Origin: Bacillota bacterium
GTDB taxonomy: Bacteria; Bacillota; Clostridia; Peptostreptococcales; Anaerovoracaceae
NCBI GenBank assembly: GCA_021443825.1
Contig: JABUTE010000218.1
Span: forward strand, 1-20,813
DNA: 20,813 nucleotides
Reading direction: 5' to 3'
Below, one piece after another: positions 14,026 to 20,813 of the stretch. The position numbers and the translations under genes are program-made. Under the pieces are notes generated by a model. The model made no database searches and had not been told where the DNA came from. It saw only the letters and a list, made by a program, of their open reading frames with translations. Each line of letters begins with the position of its first letter. Position 1 is the first letter of the stretch.

Positions 14026-14847
14026 ATGAGTGAATGTACCCATAACTGTTCCACCTGCAGCGCAAGCTGCGGGGAAAGACAAGAACCCCAGAGCTTTCTT
14101 GCGGCCGCAAACGAAGGCTCCCATGTAAAGAAAGTGATCGGCGTCGTCAGCGGAAAGGGCGGTGTCGGAAAATCCCTCGTCACCTCGCTGCTGGCCAGCA
14201 CACTGCAGAAAAGCGGAAAGCAGGCAGCCATCCTCGATGCTGATATTACCGGCCCCTCTATTCCCCGGATCTTCGGCGTCAAGGGACCTGTTCTTTCCAA
14301 CGGAAAAGAGATGCTGCCCAAGGAAAGTCAGGGCGGCGTAAAGCTGATGTCGGTCAACCTGCTGCTGAACAGCGATGAGGATCCCGTCGTCTGGAGAGGC
14401 TCCATCATCTCCAACGTGGTAAAGCAGTTCTGGAGCGATGTGATCTGGGGCGACGTCGACTGCATGTTTGTCGACATGCCTCCCGGAACCGGTGACGTTC
14501 CGCTCACCGTCTTTCAGTCGCTGCCTTTGGACGGCATCATCGTGGTCACCTCCCCGCAGGAGCTGGTCGGAATGATCGTGGGCAAGGCGGTCAAGATGGC
14601 AGAGCTGATGAACATTCCTGTTCTCGGTCTGGTCGAAAACTATTCTTACTTCCGCTGCCCCGACTGCGGCGCTATCCATTCCATTTACGGCGAGAGCCAC
14701 GCAGAGGAGCTGGCTGAAAAATACGGCATTGCCAACGTCTGCAGGCTTCCCATCGACCCCGCTTTGGCATCGTTCTGCGACCGGGGCCTGCTGGAGCAGC
14801 TGGATACGGATTACGTAAAGGATCTTGTAAGCGTTATCGCGGAGTAA
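14026..14847 (+). CDS. mrp: Mrp/NBP35-type iron-sulfur carrier ATPase
   Basis: A 273-residue cytoplasmic P-loop ATPase of the Mrp/NBP35/ApbC family, which carries or inserts Fe-S clusters. It has the deviant Walker A GKGGVGKS (43-50), the switch region DADITGPSIPRIFG, the DMPPGTGD motif (150-157) and the cluster-binding CPDC (Cys211, Cys214). An N-terminal cluster of cysteines (Cys4, 8, 11, 15), also seen in clostridial and eukaryotic NBP35 forms, may bind a second cluster. GAAAGG lies about 9 nt before the ATG. It is cotranscribed with the CvpA-like gene 4 nt downstream. Family and role in Fe-S handling are well supported; the client protein is unknown. Confidence 0.92.
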   Translation: MSECTHNCSTCSASCGERQEPQSFLAAANEGSHVKKVIGVVSGKGGVGKSLVTSLLASTLQKSGKQAAILDADITGPSIPRIFGVKGPVLSNGKEMLPKESQGGVKLMSVNLLLNSDEDPVVWRGSIISNVVKQFWSDVIWGDVDCMFVDMPPGTGDVPLTVFQSLPLDGIIVVTSPQELVGMIVGKAVKMAELMNIPVLGLVENYSYFRCPDCGAIHSIYGESHAEELAEKYGIANVCRLPIDPALASFCDRGLLEQLDTDYVKDLVSVIAE

Positions 14848-14851
14848 AAAA

Positions 14852-15598
14852 ATGAGTATTGCAATGATCGTCGATCTGGGTCTTGTGGCATTTATTCTTC
14901 TGTGTGTCATTTTCGGCGCAGCAAAAGGTCTTGTCAGGACCCTGATGGGATTCTTAAAGGATCTGGTCGCCCTTGTGGGGGCTGTGGTCCTATCCAAGAT
15001 GTTTGAGCCGGCAGCCACTGCCTTTCTGCTTCCCATCTTCCGAAAGAAGATGGTAGCAAGAGTGCTCGCTTTGGTGCCCGACCAGATCACCACCACCACG
15101 ATCCCCTCGGCCGGTCTGGACTTTTCCGGAACCGGGCTTTCTGTCGAGGCTCTTGCAGAGTACATTCAGAAGGTGAAGGGATCGGCTTCCCAGAGTCTGC
15201 TCAGTGCTACCAATCAGGTCTATGCGCAGATCAGCGAGCAGATCGAGCTTGCAGCCGAAAATATCCTGGCAACAGCAGTGCGGGGCGGTCTCTTTGTGAT
15301 CTTCTTCCTGCTGCTGCTCTTCTTCCTGACACTGCTCATCGGAGCGTCCGATAAGCTGGCCCATCTTCCGGTCATCCGCACCTTCAACGGTGCCGGAGGA
15401 GCGCTGCTTGGCCTGCTTCGCGCTGTCTTCATCATCTATCTGCTGGTATATGCCCTGAAGCTGGTGGGGCTGGAATGGTTTACCGATCTTTACGAGCGCA
15501 CCATACTGCTCAATCTGTTTGCCACCTACAGCCCGTTGGAGCTGACCTATTTTCTGCGCGACAATGCCAAAACCGTCGTTACCGAGGTCAGTCAGTAA
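14852..15598 (+). CDS. CvpA family membrane protein
   Basis: A 248-residue inner-membrane protein. Two N-terminal segments (about 5-22 and 34-50) are followed by a polar middle region (about 65-140), then two further segments around FVIFFLLLLFFLTLLIGAS and GGALLGLLRAVFIIYLLVYA. The glycine-rich GAAKGLVRTLMGF at the start and the RTFNGAGGALLGLLRA stretch are typical of the CvpA/colicin V production family. The role of such proteins is poorly defined; some affect envelope stress and purF regulation in enterobacteria. It follows the Mrp gene by 4 nt and precedes a clear terminator. The polar insert makes it longer than the E. coli protein (about 160 residues), as is common in clostridia. Confidence 0.82.
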   Translation: MSIAMIVDLGLVAFILLCVIFGAAKGLVRTLMGFLKDLVALVGAVVLSKMFEPAATAFLLPIFRKKMVARVLALVPDQITTTTIPSAGLDFSGTGLSVEALAEYIQKVKGSASQSLLSATNQVYAQISEQIELAAENILATAVRGGLFVIFFLLLLFFLTLLIGASDKLAHLPVIRTFNGAGGALLGLLRAVFIIYLLVYALKLVGLEWFTDLYERTILLNLFATYSPLELTYFLRDNAKTVVTEVSQ

Positions 15599-15620
15599 AA
15601 ATATAATTGACGGTCCGTCA

Positions 15621-15648
15621 CCCGGCTTGCGAAAGCCGGGTCTTTTTT
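15621..15648 (+). terminator. Intrinsic terminator after the Mrp-CvpA operon
   Basis: A perfect 8-bp stem CCCGGCTT (15621-15628) with AAGCCGGG (15633-15640), a GCGA loop, and a T-rich tail TCTTTTTTT. Confidence 0.92.
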
Positions 15649-15735
15649 TGCGTTCTGTGCGGGGCGAAACGGCAGGCTTTCGTTGCGGTTCGGATCTGTC
15701 CGGTTACAAGTTTCTGTAATTTATGAAAATATCCC

Positions 15736-15764
15736 TTGCATCTGTCACCGCAATAAATTATAAT
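15736..15764 (+). promoter_or_regulatory. Promoter of the transglutaminase/pilin-like operon
   Basis: TTGCAT (15736-15741) and a perfect TATAAT (15759-15764) are 17 bp apart. Transcription would start near 15771, leaving a leader of about 140 nt before the first large gene at 15912. The rest of the 15649-15735 gap shows nothing recognisable. Confidence 0.75.
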
Positions 15765-15790
15765 GATGGTGTCGAATTGAGAGAACAGCG

Positions 15791-15895
15791 ATGTGCCTTC
15801 GGAAACCCGTTTTTATGTACGAGGGTATAGATCGTTTGTTGAAGATCTTACGGATACTGTTTCTCGCACAATTGCTTTATTTCAGCAATTTTTAG
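15791..15895 (+). CDS. Possible 34-residue leader peptide
   Basis: A short reading frame from ATG 15791 to TAG 15893-15895 lies in the operon leader. The peptide begins MCLRKPVFMYEG and its second half, LLKILRILFLAQLLYF, is strongly hydrophobic and Leu-rich. The stop codon lies at the 3' edge of the hairpin at 15870-15893, and the next gene starts 16 nt later. No convincing Shine-Dalgarno precedes the ATG, only purines in GAGAGAACAG. It could be a regulatory leader, a small membrane peptide, or chance. Confidence 0.3.
   Translation: MCLRKPVFMYEGIDRLLKILRILFLAQLLYFSNF
15870..15893 (+). promoter_or_regulatory. Terminator-like hairpin in the operon leader
   Basis: AATTGCT (15870-15876) and AGCAATT (15884-15890) form a 7-bp AT-rich stem with a 7-nt loop, followed by only three further T. 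It is too weak to be sure of, but it is placed as an attenuator would be, between the promoter and the first large gene. Confidence 0.35.
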
Positions 15896-15911
15896 TTCAA
15901 AAGGTGTTGTT

Positions 15912-16823
15912 ATGAAAATCTGTCATCTGAAGACTGTCGCAGGAATCACCTGCAGTGCAGTCATTTTGGCCGTGGCAATGATCAGCCCAACTGCACCGCT
16001 TGCAGCAGAAGCTCCCATCGCCGCAGCGTCTGTTTCTTCCACTGCGCCCGGCATCCTCACCGAGAAAAAAGGAAAAGTAACGATCGACTATTCCAACAGC
16101 AGCCAAGGCTATGTGATGGTCAATTACAACGATAAGGATGTAAAGCTGAAGGTCCGCATTACAGGCCCTGCCACTACTTATACTTACGATCTTCATGCCG
16201 GAAAATGGGAAGCCTTCCCCCTGTCTGAGGGAGACGGCAATTATGTCATTTCCGTATTTCGCTGTGTCGACGGCAAGCGCTATGTCAGCGAAGCCTCCAA
16301 GACGGTTTCGGCTGTGCTCGTCAGCGAAAAGATCCCCTTTATCCATTCCAACCAGTTTGTCGATTTCGATAATGCGCCCAATACCAAAGCAAAGGCATCT
16401 GAACTGACTGCCGGCCTGACCACCGAGCTGGAAAAGGTCGCTGCCGTCTATGATTTTGTCGTTACCGGCTTTACCTACGATTATCAGCTGGCAAATACGG
16501 TCCAGTCCGGTTATATTCCCGTGCTGGATACCATTCTGGAAGCAAAAAAGGGTATCTGCTTTGACTATGCTTCCATCATGACCGGAATGCTTCGCAGCCA
16601 GGGGATTCCCACCAAGCTGGTCATCGGCTATGCCGGCACTGTTTACCACGCCTGGATCAGCATCTGGGTCGAGGGGCAGGGCTGGATCGATCAGGCGATC
16701 TATTTTGACGGAACCCAATGGAAGAGAATGGATCCCACCTTTGCTTCCACCTCCAACCGGAGCAATCTCATTATGGAATATATCAACAACGACGCAAATT
16801 ACAGCGTTCGTTACTGCTATTGA
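15912..16823 (+). CDS. Secreted transglutaminase-like domain protein
   Basis: A 303-residue exported protein. The signal peptide has a hydrophobic core (about 10-25) and likely cleavage near LAAEA at 30-34. A beta-rich N-terminal domain (about 45-140) is followed by a transglutaminase-like/cysteine-protease core with a complete triad: Cys216 (KKGICFDYASIMTGMLRSQG), His246 (YHAWISIWVEGQGW) and Asp274 (RMDPTFAS). Bacterial members act as thiol hydrolases or cross-linkers of the envelope. AAAGGTG a few bases before the ATG supports the start. It opens an operon with a 6-nt gap to a pilus-assembly-like membrane protein, so it may process or link surface structures built by the downstream genes (inference). 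The domain call is firm and the substrate unknown. Confidence 0.88.
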   Translation: MKICHLKTVAGITCSAVILAVAMISPTAPLAAEAPIAAASVSSTAPGILTEKKGKVTIDYSNSSQGYVMVNYNDKDVKLKVRITGPATTYTYDLHAGKWEAFPLSEGDGNYVISVFRCVDGKRYVSEASKTVSAVLVSEKIPFIHSNQFVDFDNAPNTKAKASELTAGLTTELEKVAAVYDFVVTGFTYDYQLANTVQSGYIPVLDTILEAKKGICFDYASIMTGMLRSQGIPTKLVIGYAGTVYHAWISIWVEGQGWIDQAIYFDGTQWKRMDPTFASTSNRSNLIMEYINNDANYSVRYCY

Positions 16824-16829
16824 TCGAAT

Positions 16830-17870
16830 ATGAAACACCCTGTATTATCACATCAGCAGACCGGACAGCTCTGCCGCAGGCTGGAATATTTTCTTTCGGC
16901 AGGCATTTCCGTTCCGGAAAGCATCTTCCTTTTGCTGGAAGATGAAAAGGACCCTGCCATGGCAGCGCTCCTGAAGGATATGGCAGACACTGCTGCTTCA
17001 GGCTATTCCGCTTATGAGGCGTTCGATAAGACCGGTGCGTTCGCTCCGTATGTCTGCAAAATGATCAAAGTCGGGGAACAGACAGGACGGCTCGAGGATG
17101 CACTCTCGGCCGTCTCTTCTTATTGTTTTTCAAAAATCGAGGCGCAGGAACAGCTGCGCCTTTCCGTGCTTCATCCGTCATTGCTGTTTCTCATCATGAC
17201 CGGTGTGGTGCTGATCCTTCTGGGAAAGGTGCTTCCCGTCATGGAGCAGGTCTATGTGCAGATGGGCGCCGGCATGAGCGGCGCCGGTGCGCTGCTGCTT
17301 TCGGTAAGCCGCCTGCTGCTTCCGGCCATGCCGGTGGTGCTGTTTCTGTTTGCTCTGGCTGCCGGTCTTCTGGCAGCATTCGCCTTTTCTTCGAAATTCC
17401 GCGCAGCCGTTACCGACCGCTGGCAGAAGAACGAAAAGGGCGTCTGGGCACTTTCCGCTAAGGCTGATCTGATCCGGTCGCTTTCCATGGGCCTTGCAAG
17501 CGGTCTTTCCACAGAGGATGCCATGGGGCTTGCGCTTGAGGTCGCCTGCGACCGTCCGCAGCTGAAAAAAGCCGCCGAGCTCTGTAAAGAAGAGCTTTCA
17601 AAGGGCGTCCCTCTTTATGAGGCCCTTTGCGGCGCAGGACTTCTCAGCAGTCCGGATGCGGCTCTTCTGTCGGCCGGCTTTCGAAGCGGACGAGGCGACG
17701 AGGCGGTGGCTGAGGCTGCAGAAAGCCTGACAAAGCAGGCTGCCGATAAGCTCCAGGAGCGAATGGCCTCGGTAGAACCGGTGCTGGTCATCGTTCTTTG
17801 CGTGATCACCGGTGCGATTCTCCTGTCGGTCATGCTTCCTCTTCTGGATATCATGTCTGCCATCGGATAA
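16830..17870 (+). CDS. Type II secretion/type IV pilus F protein (PilC/GspF-like)
   Basis: A 346-residue inner-membrane platform protein. It has two T2SSF domains of about 120 residues: the first (about 10-125) contains LCRRLEYFLSAGISVPESIF and MIKVGEQTGRLEDAL, the second (about 205-330) contains DLIRSLSMGLASGLSTEDAM and LSAGFRSGRGDEAV. Each is followed by long membrane helices, around 128-150 and near the C-terminus (VLVIVLCVITGAILLSVMLP), with an additional pair near 165-190. Such proteins couple a cytoplasmic ATPase to pilin movement. Here the partner ATPase would be the PilT-like protein at the operon's end. Gaps to both neighbours are a few bases. The family is certain. Confidence 0.9.
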   Translation: MKHPVLSHQQTGQLCRRLEYFLSAGISVPESIFLLLEDEKDPAMAALLKDMADTAASGYSAYEAFDKTGAFAPYVCKMIKVGEQTGRLEDALSAVSSYCFSKIEAQEQLRLSVLHPSLLFLIMTGVVLILLGKVLPVMEQVYVQMGAGMSGAGALLLSVSRLLLPAMPVVLFLFALAAGLLAAFAFSSKFRAAVTDRWQKNEKGVWALSAKADLIRSLSMGLASGLSTEDAMGLALEVACDRPQLKKAAELCKEELSKGVPLYEALCGAGLLSSPDAALLSAGFRSGRGDEAVAEAAESLTKQAADKLQERMASVEPVLVIVLCVITGAILLSVMLPLLDIMSAIG

Positions 17871-17873
17871 GCC

Positions 17874-18182
17874 ATGAAACGGATCATTTTGCCAAATCTG
17901 AAAAAACTGCTGCCGGTTCTTTTGCTTCTGGCGCTGGTGCTGTCTTTTTGGGCAGCCGCAGCTTCGGCACTTTCAGCCGAGAAAAGCATGGGAAAGGCTC
18001 GCCTGGAGGAATCGCTTCACCGGGCGGCGGCTTCCTGCTACGGGGCAGAGGGCTTTTATCCGGCCACCCTGCAGGAGCTGACCTCCCGCTTCGGCATTAC
18101 TGTCGATGAGAGCCGGTATACGGTCTATTATGATGTTTTTGCATCCAATCTGATGCCGGAGATCATCGTTCTTGAAAACTGA
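17874..18182 (+). CDS. Small pilin-like membrane-anchored protein
   Basis: A 102-residue protein with one N-terminal hydrophobic helix (about 12-34, LLPVLLLLALVLSFWAAAAS) and a short outer domain holding CYGAEGFYPATLQELTSRFG and YTVYYDVFASNLMPEIIVLE. The CYxxEGxYPxxLxxL pattern resembles the small soluble domain of minor pilins or pseudopilins of clostridial operons. No prepilin peptidase motif (G followed by F/M/L and a Glu at +5) is obvious, so processing is unclear. It starts 4 nt after the F protein and ends 6 nt before the next gene. I do not recognise a named family with certainty. Confidence 0.65.
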   Translation: MKRIILPNLKKLLPVLLLLALVLSFWAAAASALSAEKSMGKARLEESLHRAAASCYGAEGFYPATLQELTSRFGITVDESRYTVYYDVFASNLMPEIIVLEN

Positions 18183-18188
18183 TAGCTT

Positions 18189-18665
18189 ATGAAAAGAAAA
18201 GATCGCTCCGGGCTGATATCGGCGGCCTCTGTGCTGCTGACCCTGATCTTTACCTTCTGTATGGTCAGCGTGCTGCTGTCCGGCGCCGGAATCTACAAAA
18301 AACTGTCTGCCGACGAGACTGGTCTCTGGGAGACCCGCACCTGCAGTCAGTTCATAGCAACGAAGGTGCGTCAGGCAGCGTCTCCCGAATCGGTATCCAC
18401 AGCAACCTTCGGAGACAGCGATGCCCTGATCATCGAGGATGTGATCGAGGGCGAACGGTTCCTCACCTATATCTACGTATATGAGGGAACGCTGCGCGAG
18501 CTGTTTGCGGCAGAAGGCAGCGAAGAGCCTGCCGCCGGCGAGCTGCTGGCTGCTGCAGGCGGTCTGTCGCTGACGTTGAAAGGAGATCTGCTGACGGGGC
18601 AGCTGACGGGCAGTGACGGTTCGGTCACTCCCATCTGTGTACAGGTCAGAGGAGGGCTGCAATGA
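18189..18665 (+). CDS. DUF4860-like pilin-operon protein
   Basis: A 158-residue protein with an N-terminal membrane helix (about 9-33, GLISAASVLLTLIFTFCMVS) and an extracytoplasmic beta-rich domain. The patterns YKKLSADETGLWETRTCSQFIATKVRQA and GDSDALIIEDVIEGERFLTYIY (each here in shortened runs of the sequence) resemble the DUF4860 proteins found beside GspF-like genes in clostridia, a family name recalled rather than checked. It probably acts as a minor pseudopilin. Its stop overlaps the next gene by 4 nt. Confidence 0.65.
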   Translation: MKRKDRSGLISAASVLLTLIFTFCMVSVLLSGAGIYKKLSADETGLWETRTCSQFIATKVRQAASPESVSTATFGDSDALIIEDVIEGERFLTYIYVYEGTLRELFAAEGSEEPAAGELLAAAGGLSLTLKGDLLTGQLTGSDGSVTPICVQVRGGLQ

Positions 18666-19039
18666 AACGGACATCTTATGCACCCCTTCTGGAAATGGCG
18701 GTCATGATCCCTGTCTTTGCCCTGATCTGCGCCGGCGCCCTGCAGCTGTTTGCCTGGGCGGGCAGCACGGCTAAAGACGAAAAGGCCTATACCATGGCAT
18801 CCCTGGCGGCTGCGGCAAAAGCAGAAGAGCTGAAAAGCCTTCATCAGGCGCAAAGCTGCACCGTTCTGCTGGATGCTGATTTCCGTGAAACGAAAAACGA
18901 CCCTTCATACACCCTGCAGGTGGAGCCGAAAGAGTCCGGCCAGCCGCTGCTGGGAAGGGCGGTCATCACCGTAAAAACGGCGCAGGGAGGCGACATCTAC
19001 CGCCTGGAATGCGCCTGGCAGGAGGCTCCCCATGAATAA
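18662..19039 (+). CDS. Small membrane-anchored pilin-like protein
   Basis: A 125-residue protein with a hydrophobic N-terminal helix (about 9-30, LEMAVMIPVFALICAGALQL) ahead of an Ala-rich helix (ASLAAAAKAEELKSL) and a short beta domain (YTLQVEPKESGQ, RAVITVKTAQGG). The layout matches TadE-like or minor pilin proteins, where a helix carrying an early Glu (here Glu11) follows a short basic leader. It overlaps the preceding gene by 4 nt (ATGA) and the next by 8 nt, so it belongs to the operon. No named family can be given. Confidence 0.62.
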   Translation: MKRTSYAPLLEMAVMIPVFALICAGALQLFAWAGSTAKDEKAYTMASLAAAAKAEELKSLHQAQSCTVLLDADFRETKNDPSYTLQVEPKESGQPLLGRAVITVKTAQGGDIYRLECAWQEAPHE

Positions 19040-19442
19040 GAAGGGCTTTTCTTTGCCGGTGGGCATCAACTCTCTTGCGGTGATCCTGTCTTGCATCACC
19101 ATCGTTATTTTTGCTCTTTTGTGCAGCAGCGAGGCCCGTGCCTCCTCTTCCATCGGAAAGAACGCTGTCGATGCCTTCGGCGCCTATTACCTGGCAGATA
19201 CCAGAGCGGAAGAGATCCTGGCCGATCTTCGGTCCGGCAAGATCCCCGAAGGCGTCACTGCCGAGGGCAATATCTATACCTATACCTGCCCCATTACCGG
19301 GCAGACCGAACTCTATGTAAAAGCAGAGGTGCAGGGCTCTTCCTACCGGATCCTTACCTGGCAGCAGCGCAGCTGCGGCGACTGGATCATCGACACCTCG
19401 CTGCCCGTCTGGACGGGAACCGATCCGCTGAAAGGATACTGA
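19032..19442 (+). CDS. Small membrane-anchored pilin-like protein
   Basis: A 136-residue protein beginning MNKKGFSLPVGINSLAVILS, which resembles a prepilin leader with KKGFSL, although the Glu at +5 is missing. The helix (about 10-33) is followed by a region with AFGAYYLADTRAEEILADL and a beta-rich end (IYTYTCPITGQTELYVKAEV, SYRILTWQQRSCGDW). The YYLADTRAEEILA segment is like the type IV prepilin-type N-terminal helix continuation seen in minor pilins that cap or prime fibres. The two late cysteines (in TYTCPI and RSCGDW) could form a disulfide. It lies 6 nt before the PilT-like gene. Confidence 0.62.
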   Translation: MNKKGFSLPVGINSLAVILSCITIVIFALLCSSEARASSSIGKNAVDAFGAYYLADTRAEEILADLRSGKIPEGVTAEGNIYTYTCPITGQTELYVKAEVQGSSYRILTWQQRSCGDWIIDTSLPVWTGTDPLKGY

Positions 19443-19448
19443 TCGATC

Positions 19449-20510
19449 ATGAAGCTTGTGGAATATCTCGAAACAGCCGTCAGGGCTAATGCCTCCGATA
19501 TTTTTTTTATCGCGGGCACGGCTGTGCGCATCAAGCTGGATGGTGCCGTAAAGCCCATCGGAGAGAAGCTGCAGGCCGATGAATCCGAAGCGATCGTGCG
19601 GGAATTCTACCGAATGGCAAACCGCTCGATGGAGGTCTATGAGCGGTGCGGCGACGACGATTTCAGCGTCTCCATCGCCGGACTTGCCCGTTTTCGTATC
19701 AATGCCTTTTCGCAAAGGGGCTCCAAGGCGGCGGTGGTGCGCATCGTGGCCTACGGAATTCCCGATTATAAAGAAATGGGCATCCCCGAGCAGATCATGG
19801 ATCTTGCCAATCTTACAAAGGGCATGGTGCTGGTCTGCGGCACGGCCGGAAGCGGAAAATCCACCACGCTGGCCTGCATCGTCGACCGGATCAACCGCAC
19901 CCGCAGCGGCCATATCATCACGTTGGAGGATCCCATCGAATACCTGCACAAGCACGATCAATGCGTGGTGTCTCAGCGAGAGATCGCCATCGATACCGAA
20001 AATTACGCATCGGCCTTTCGTGCCAGTCTGCGTCAGTCTCCCGATGTGATCCAGCTGGGCGAAATGCGCGACCTGAATACCATTCAGACGGCGGTCACCG
20101 CGGCAGAGACGGGCATCCTGATGCTGGCTACCCTGCATACGGGAAATGCGGTCAATACCATCGACCGTATCATCGATGTATTTCCGCCCCAGCAGCAGCA
20201 TCAGATCCGCATTCAGCTGGCGCTGTCGCTGGAAACGGTCATCTGCCAGAAGCTGCTTCCCACCAAGGAGGGAAGGCTGGTTCCCGCCTTTGAGATCCTG
20301 CATGTCAACGATGCGGTGCGCAGCCTGATCCGCGAGGCGAAGACCCACCAGATCGCCAATGTGATCGCAACGGGCGCTTCTGAGGGCATGATCACCATGG
20401 ATCAATATCTTCTGAAGCTGTTCGGCGAGGGCATCCTGACCCGGGATGTGCTGCTGCGCAGTTGCGACAATCAGGACATGATCCGAAGACGCCTGGGCAT
20501 GCTCCATTGA
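19449..20510 (+). CDS. pilT: PilT-type secretion/pilus ATPase
   Basis: A 353-residue cytoplasmic hexameric ATPase of the PilT/PilU branch of type II secretion ATPases. The N-terminal PAS-like domain includes RANASDIFFIAGTAVRIKLD. The core has Walker A GTAGSGKS (131-138), the Asp box TLEDPIEY (158-165), Walker B VIQLGEMRD (200-208) and the His box LATLHTGNAVNTIDRI (226-241). The terminal half contains QKLLPTKEGRLVPAFEIL, close to PilT. The usual retraction motif AIRNLIRE is here DAVRSLIREAKTHQI. No PilB-like extension ATPase is present in the window, so this protein may drive fibre movement alone or cooperate with an ATPase encoded elsewhere. It is the last gene before a strong terminator. Confidence 0.9.
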   Translation: MKLVEYLETAVRANASDIFFIAGTAVRIKLDGAVKPIGEKLQADESEAIVREFYRMANRSMEVYERCGDDDFSVSIAGLARFRINAFSQRGSKAAVVRIVAYGIPDYKEMGIPEQIMDLANLTKGMVLVCGTAGSGKSTTLACIVDRINRTRSGHIITLEDPIEYLHKHDQCVVSQREIAIDTENYASAFRASLRQSPDVIQLGEMRDLNTIQTAVTAAETGILMLATLHTGNAVNTIDRIIDVFPPQQQHQIRIQLALSLETVICQKLLPTKEGRLVPAFEILHVNDAVRSLIREAKTHQIANVIATGASEGMITMDQYLLKLFGEGILTRDVLLRSCDNQDMIRRRLGMLH

Positions 20511-20541
20511 TTTGAAAACCTTCTTCATTGTATTCCAAAAT

Positions 20542-20590
20542 AAAAGCAGAAAGCTCCGAAGAACGGCACTTCGGAGCTTTCTGCTTTTTT
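20542..20590 (+). terminator. Strong intrinsic terminator after the pilin-like operon
   Basis: A perfect 20-bp stem (20542-20561 with 20569-20588) and a 7-nt loop run into a T-tract, with an A-run on the other side, so it may work in both directions. Confidence 0.93.
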
Positions 20591-20660
20591 GCAGCTGCCG
20601 ATCCATGCCCCGGTGCAGGAGCAGTTGCCGATCCATGCCCCGGTGCAGGAGCAGTTGCCG
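20591..20660. repeat. 30-bp tandem repeat, about 2.3 copies
   Basis: The unit starting GCAGTTGCCGATCCATGCC is present at 20591-20620 and 20621-20650, identical except for one C/T difference, with a third partial copy at 20651-20660. It begins right after the terminator T-tract. The stretch 20511-20813 shows no convincing gene; short open frames on both strands merely translate the repeat. Confidence 0.85.
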
Positions 20661-20766
20661 TGGGAAGGCGGTCCGGCGTGCCGGAGCAAAGCCCTGAACG
20701 AGCCGTTTGAACTCCACGGCGATCGGGCGAAGCGGCGCGGATAGTCGTTTGAGATTGTCTGAGCGA

Positions 20767-20804
20767 GCAGCCTTCTTCTGATCGCGGATGCGATCACAGG
20801 CTGC
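20767..20804. repeat. Imperfect inverted repeat at the window edge
   Basis: GCAGCCT (20767-20773) and AGGCTGC (20798-20804) enclose a second perfect arm pair GATCGC/GCGATC (20780-20785 and 20790-20795) around a GGAT loop. No T-run follows before the window ends, so its role is unknown. Confidence 0.5.
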
Positions 20805-20813
20805 AAGCGAGTT

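Noticed and set aside
14023..15165. 380-codon open frame on the minus strand
   Set aside because: It covers the Mrp and CvpA genes and shows no motifs of its own.
15771..15911. Fluoride or cyclic-di-GMP riboswitch in the operon leader
   Set aside because: A GATGGTGTC-like string is present near the transcription start, but the rest of the fluoride consensus and the conserved cyclic-di-GMP core sequences are missing.
18966..20717. Long 583-codon open frame on the minus strand
   Set aside because: It lies opposite the PilT-like and pilin-like genes, its product has no recognisable motifs and low-complexity shadow composition, and PilT motifs on the plus strand are complete.

Overview
The window looks like a chromosomal segment of a Firmicutes species, most likely class Clostridia. 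The evidence is a fairly GC-rich coding style with AT-rich promoters of Bacillus/Clostridium type, AGGAGG-like ribosome binding sites, many intrinsic terminators, a YlmH homologue, a clostridial Mrp/NBP35 ATPase with an N-terminal Cys cluster, and a small pilin-like operon. No rRNA, tRNA, CRISPR array, phage or transposase gene was seen.

Layout. (1) 123-1406, a family-4 glycosyltransferase. (2) 4970-1561 (minus), a two-gene operon: a TetM/EF-G-like translational GTPase fused to a C-terminal Rae1/YacP-type NYN nuclease, overlapping by 4 nt a YlmH-like S4 protein. This looks like a ribosome rescue or quality-control module, and its promoter predicts an almost leaderless mRNA. (3) 5216-12616, an island that matches the predicted SAO system (selenocysteine-assisted organometal transport and processing; Sao family names recalled from memory). 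It has two convergent operons that meet at one bidirectional terminator. The plus operon carries a divergent COG0701 permease, a Cys-rich substrate-binding lipoprotein, SaoB, SaoP, SaoA, SaoE and SaoC. The minus operon carries SaoT, SaoD and a DUF3343 Se/S-carrier-like protein. saoT has an in-frame UGA inside a CSUC redox motif and is best read as a selenoprotein; ordinary ORF calling would lose its N-terminus and active site. (4) 13802-12837 (minus), a D-2-hydroxyacid dehydrogenase with its own promoter and terminator. (5) 14026-15598, an Mrp/NBP35 ATPase followed by a CvpA-like membrane protein. (6) 15912-20510, an operon of a secreted transglutaminase-like protein, a PilC/GspF-type membrane protein, four small pilin-like or DUF4860-like proteins and a PilT-type ATPase. 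It is preceded by a leader that may encode a 34-residue peptide ending in a terminator-like hairpin. (7) 20511-20813, a strong terminator, a 30-bp tandem repeat and an inverted repeat, with no gene seen.

How the parts may work together. In the SAO island the substrate-binding proteins and SaoP/SaoA would import a ligand, while SaoE and its paralogue are membrane permeases of the ArsP-like superfamily. SaoT, SaoD and SaoC offer Sec and paired-Cys thiol chemistry suited to a soft metal or organometal. The DUF3343 protein is a plausible link to sulfur or selenium delivery. The MerB-like lyase SaoL and the Sec insertion machinery (SelA, SelB, SelC, SelD) are not in this window and must be elsewhere if the reading is right.
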